Source: an uncultured Flammeovirgaceae bacterium (GTDB lineage Bacteria; Bacteroidota; Bacteroidia; Cytophagales; Cyclobacteriaceae). From it: a stretch of 8,434 bases of DNA. Positions within the stretch are counted from its first letter, which is position 1. Each line of letters opens with the position of its first letter. Shown one piece after another: positions 5,286-8,434 of the stretch. The position numbers were made by a program, and so were the translations under genes. The notes beneath the pieces were generated by a model that worked only from the letters and a program-made list of their open reading frames with translations, did no database searches and had not been told where the DNA came from. The stretch spans positions 1-8,434 of the forward strand of contig CAKZPJ010000594.1 of NCBI GenBank assembly GCA_937138955.1, written 5' to 3'.

Positions 5286-8200
5286 ATGTCAACAACTCTA
5301 TTTTTTCCGAGGAGACTATTCCTCCTCATCGCTTGCTGGGGCATAAGCGTAACCGCTTTCTCCCAGCATCTAGCCAGCAGCCAGACTTACTCAAAGGTCT
5401 ATTCGTCAAAAAATGATCGCGAAAAGCAGACTACTAAAGTTGCTTTGCAAGATGTTTTTACTAAACTACAGACTGACTTCGAGGTACAGTTTGCCTACGA
5501 TGAAGATCTGGTAGAAAACCAAAAGGTTTCACTTCAAACGTTACAGCAGTTATCCAATGAAGCGGAAGATGTTTCTCAATTACTGAAAGAACTATTAGTC
5601 CCACTTCAGTTAGAAGCTCAAGAAGTTGGTGGTTATTTCGTAATAAAAAAAATAAAGCAGCCGACCGATGAGCGAACTATTAAACCAGTCATCCAAAGGC
5701 CCGAGTCGTTAACCGAAGAACTTACCCCTCCTAATTTAGAAGCTTCTCTTCAAAGAATTAGTTCTACGCCTGTCCAGCAGTCGTTGGCGGCCGTTAGCGG
5801 TACGGTTACCGACGCGACCAATGGCACCTCTTTACCGGGGGTGAATGTGTTAGTTAAGGGCAGTTCGGTAGGAACCGTAACCGATATTGAGGGGAGATAT
5901 AACATAGAAGTCCCCGACAACGAAGGGGTTCTGATCTTCTCATCTATCGGATACCTCACTCAAGAAATTCCGGTGAACGGCAGAAGTGTGGTCAATTTCT
6001 CCATGAGCGAAGACGTACAAAGTTTGGAAGAAATTGTAGTAGTGGGCTACGGTAGCCAGTTAAAAAAGGAAGTAACTGGATCGGTACAAAGCATAGATGC
6101 TACCGAGCTCCGGGATTTGCCAGTAGCACAAGTAACTCAAAAGCTGCAAGGTCGCTTGGCCGGAGTGCAGATCAACCAAACTACCGGTAAACCGGGGCAA
6201 GGAATGTCGGTTCGTATTCGCGGGCAGTTATCCGTCACTGGCGGCAGCGATCCACTTTTCGTTGTGGATGGTTTTCCAATTACCGGTGACATCAGCAATA
6301 TCAACCCCGACGAAATAGAGGAAATCACTGTACTAAAAGATGCCGCTTCCACCTCACTATACGGCTCGCGAGCGGCTAACGGTGTGGTATTAGTCACCAC
6401 CAAAAAAGGCAGCAAGGGACAGACTAATGTGAGTGTTACTGCTTTTGGGGGTATTCAGGAAGTACCCGAACGAGGAAGGCTGCATATGATGGATGCGGTA
6501 GAGTTCGCTCAGTTTAAGCAGGAATACTACCAAGATGCTGGTCAAGAAGTACCCGAAATTTTCCAAAATCCTTCCGATTTTGCGGGACAGAATAATGATT
6601 GGTACGATGCCTTACTCCGCCGAGCACCAATTCAGAGCTATAATGTAACTATCACCTCTAATAAGGAAAAGGTTAACACCGCGGTGGTAGCCGGAGTATT
6701 CAATCAGCAGGGTGTAGTATTAAATTCAGATTTTAAGCGGTATTCACTGCGGATGAATACCAGCTACGAGCTTTCCGACAAAGTTAGAATGGGACTGAAT
6801 GTAGCTCCAACCTACATCGAGGATAATATTCCTCGTACGGACGGGACGCGCGGTACTGGTATTCTGTTTAATGCACTGCATACCTGGCCGATTATGCCAA
6901 TCTACGATGATAACGGCGAGCTTACCACGTTTAATCGCTTCCCCTCCGAAACCGGAAACATCTTTGCCTACGCTAACTGGGTACGATCAGTAGAAGAGAT
7001 TCAGGATGGAACCGATGAGCTAAATATTTTATCCAACGCTTTCATAGAATTTGAGCCAATAGAGGGATTGGTACTAAAATCCACCTTCAACGCTGAATTC
7101 TATAATTCTGAGTACTTTTACTTTAGCCCGTCTACTGCCACCGGTCGCATCAATGTTCCGCTGCCCACCGATGCTCAATCAATACAAGAAGATATCAGTG
7201 ACTTTTCTTGGCTAAACGAAAACTTGATTACGTACTCTAAAACTTTTGGCGATCATGATTTTGAGTTACTGGGTGGATTTACCCAACAGAAGTTTCGTCG
7301 AAATCGAACCAACATTGAGGCTCAGACTTATTCGGATGACCGACTGCCTACTATTCAAGGAGCTATTAATATTGATCGAGGCGATACTCGCACCGATATA
7401 CAAGAATGGAGCTTATTATCGTATCTCTCCCGCCTTACTTACAATTATAAAGGCAAGTACTTGCTAACGGCTGCTGTTCGGAGTGATGGTTCGTCTCGCT
7501 TTGGTTCAAACAACCAATGGGGAGTATTCCCTTCAGTATCTGCGGGATGGGTTATTTCTGATGAAAACTTTATGCGGAGTGTTCCGGCTATTTCTCTTGG
7601 GAAAATTCGGGCGAGCTACGGAGTTACCGGTAACAATAATATTGGTAACTATACTCAGTACGCTCTTATTAGTAACATTTTTAGAAATCGCACTGCTAAC
7701 GCTGTTTTTGGTGATAACGTAGCCCCCGGAGTAGCAGTCAACTCCTTAGCCAATAGCAACTTAGGCTGGGAAACTACTAATCAGTTTGATATTGGATTGG
7801 ATTTAGGGTTGTTTGACGATCGGATTCAGTTTGTTTACGACTACTATACCAAACGAACCACCAACCTACTTTACGCGGTACAAGTACCGGAGGAATCAGG
7901 GTTCAGAAACTTCAATGATAACATTGGTGAAATTCGCTTCTGGGGCCACGAGTTTTCGTTGATTACACAGAATACTACGGGAAAGCTGCTGTGGACGACC
8001 AATGCGAATATCTCCTTCAACCGCAATATTGTAGAATCTCTGGCTGATGGCATTGACCGAGTGTACGGCACGTTTCATATCACGCAGGTAGGCCAACCCT
8101 TCGGTCAGTTCTACGGACACATTGCTGACGGAGTATATATGAACGAAGCCGATCTAAACAGCTCTGCGCAAGTACCCGGTCGCTCTACCGTAGGTAGTAT

Positions 8201-8434
8201 TAAGCTAGTAGATATAAACGGCGACGGAGTGATTACCCGCGGGGGTGATAACGACGACCGAGCCATTATGGGGAATCCTTTCCCTGATTTTACCTACGGC
8301 ATCACTAATACCTTCCGCTACGGAAATTTTGATTTGAGTATTGTAGGAACCGGCTCCCACGGAAATGAACTGTTGGTACGTCACCTGTATAGCACCACCA
8401 ACCTCGATGGGGTATTTAACCTAATGAGCGATGT
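5286..8434 (+). CDS. SusC-like TonB-dependent receptor with STN domain, 3'-truncated by window
   Basis: The open frame runs 1049 codons from ATG 5286 to the window end without a stop. Residues 1-26 are a signal peptide (LFLLIACWGISVTAFSQ, cleavage near Ser26). Residues about 50-122 are an STN (secretin/TonB short N-terminal) domain beginning 'KVALQDVFTKLQTDFEVQFA' and ending 'GGYFVIKK'. A Pro/Glu-rich linker (123-167) precedes a carboxypeptidase-regulatory-like domain (169-240: 'VSGTVTDATNGTSLPGVNVL'). Then come the SusC signature 'LEEIVVVGYG' (247-256), a plug (about 260-375: 'LQGRLAGVQI', 'VRIRGQLSV', 'LFVVDGFP', 'KDAASTSLYGSRAANGVV') and the outer-membrane beta-barrel with the conserved 'DINGDGVI' loop (976-983). 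It imports a ligand, probably a glycan fragment, using TonB energy, and the STN domain signals to the FecR protein encoded just upstream. By family length only about 50-150 residues are missing. A SusD-like partner gene is expected downstream. No start codon lies closer upstream in frame. Confidence 0.95.
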   Translation, partial: MSTTLFFPRRLFLLIACWGISVTAFSQHLASSQTYSKVYSSKNDREKQTTKVALQDVFTKLQTDFEVQFAYDEDLVENQKVSLQTLQQLSNEAEDVSQLLKELLVPLQLEAQEVGGYFVIKKIKQPTDERTIKPVIQRPESLTEELTPPNLEASLQRISSTPVQQSLAAVSGTVTDATNGTSLPGVNVLVKGSSVGTVTDIEGRYNIEVPDNEGVLIFSSIGYLTQEIPVNGRSVVNFSMSEDVQSLEEIVVVGYGSQLKKEVTGSVQSIDATELRDLPVAQVTQKLQGRLAGVQINQTTGKPGQGMSVRIRGQLSVTGGSDPLFVVDGFPITGDISNINPDEIEEITVLKDAASTSLYGSRAANGVVLVTTKKGSKGQTNVSVTAFGGIQEVPERGRLHMMDAVEFAQFKQEYYQDAGQEVPEIFQNPSDFAGQNNDWYDALLRRAPIQSYNVTITSNKEKVNTAVVAGVFNQQGVVLNSDFKRYSLRMNTSYELSDKVRMGLNVAPTYIEDNIPRTDGTRGTGILFNALHTWPIMPIYDDNGELTTFNRFPSETGNIFAYANWVRSVEEIQDGTDELNILSNAFIEFEPIEGLVLKSTFNAEFYNSEYFYFSPSTATGRINVPLPTDAQSIQEDISDFSWLNENLITYSKTFGDHDFELLGGFTQQKFRRNRTNIEAQTYSDDRLPTIQGAINIDRGDTRTDIQEWSLLSYLSRLTYNYKGKYLLTAAVRSDGSSRFGSNNQWGVFPSVSAGWVISDENFMRSVPAISLGKIRASYGVTGNNNIGNYTQYALISNIFRNRTANAVFGDNVAPGVAVNSLANSNLGWETTNQFDIGLDLGLFDDRIQFVYDYYTKRTTNLLYAVQVPEESGFRNFNDNIGEIRFWGHEFSLITQNTTGKLLWTTNANISFNRNIVESLADGIDRVYGTFHITQVGQPFGQFYGHIADGVYMNEADLNSSAQVPGRSTVGSIKLVDINGDGVITRGGDNDDRAIMGNPFPDFTYGITNTFRYGNFDLSIVGTGSHGNELLVRHLYSTTNLDGVFNLMSD

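Noticed and set aside
7246..8120. Several 66-79 codon frames inside the receptor barrel region on both strands
   Set aside because: The SusC frame is continuous through this stretch with conserved barrel motifs; the others are shadows.

Overview
The window looks like a chromosomal carbohydrate-use locus from a member of the Bacteroidota, probably a Cytophagales-like, free-living or marine lineage. Support for this is a SusC-type TonB-dependent receptor with an STN domain, a FecR anti-sigma factor with the DUF4974 C-terminus typical of the phylum, A-rich leaders without Shine-Dalgarno sequences, and a long dehydrogenase/cytochrome c protein of the type common in Planctomycetes, Verrucomicrobia and Cytophagales. 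The lineage is inferred from gene content only.

There are two divergent gene groups. The left group is on the minus strand and reads right to left: a 901-residue exported glucose/sorbosone-dehydrogenase-like beta-propeller with a C-terminal cytochrome c domain (3752 to 1047), a DUF1080 (3-keto-disaccharide hydrolase family) lipoprotein (962 to 150), and the first 33 codons of a sugar phosphate isomerase/epimerase-like protein (100 to 1, running off the left edge). The right group is on the plus strand: a complete FecR-like transmembrane anti-sigma factor (4165-5223) and a SusC-like receptor (from 5286, running off the right edge after 1049 codons). A gene-free divergent control region of about 410 bases separates the groups.

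A plausible joint role: the receptor imports a glycan-derived oligosaccharide or glycoside and, through its STN domain, signals to FecR. The left-hand genes act on sugars in the periplasm by oxidation, with electrons passed to the fused cytochrome c, followed by cleavage of 3-keto-glycosides by the DUF1080 protein and further processing by the isomerase-family enzyme. The substrate cannot be read from the sequence.

The least ordinary signals are non-coding. (1) Between the dehydrogenase and DUF1080 genes a well-formed intrinsic terminator has a 3' arm that can instead pair, 8 of 8 bases, with the segment abutting the DUF1080 start codon, giving a mutually exclusive pair of hairpins. (2) A degenerate tandem repeat with a strict 7-base period (consensus ANYARTS) fills the gap between the DUF1080 and isomerase genes, forms the last codons and stop of the former, and ends exactly at the start codon of the latter. 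A short relative (two perfect ATCAATT units) lies just upstream of the susC-like gene. (3) The FecR gene has no ECF sigma factor gene next to it.
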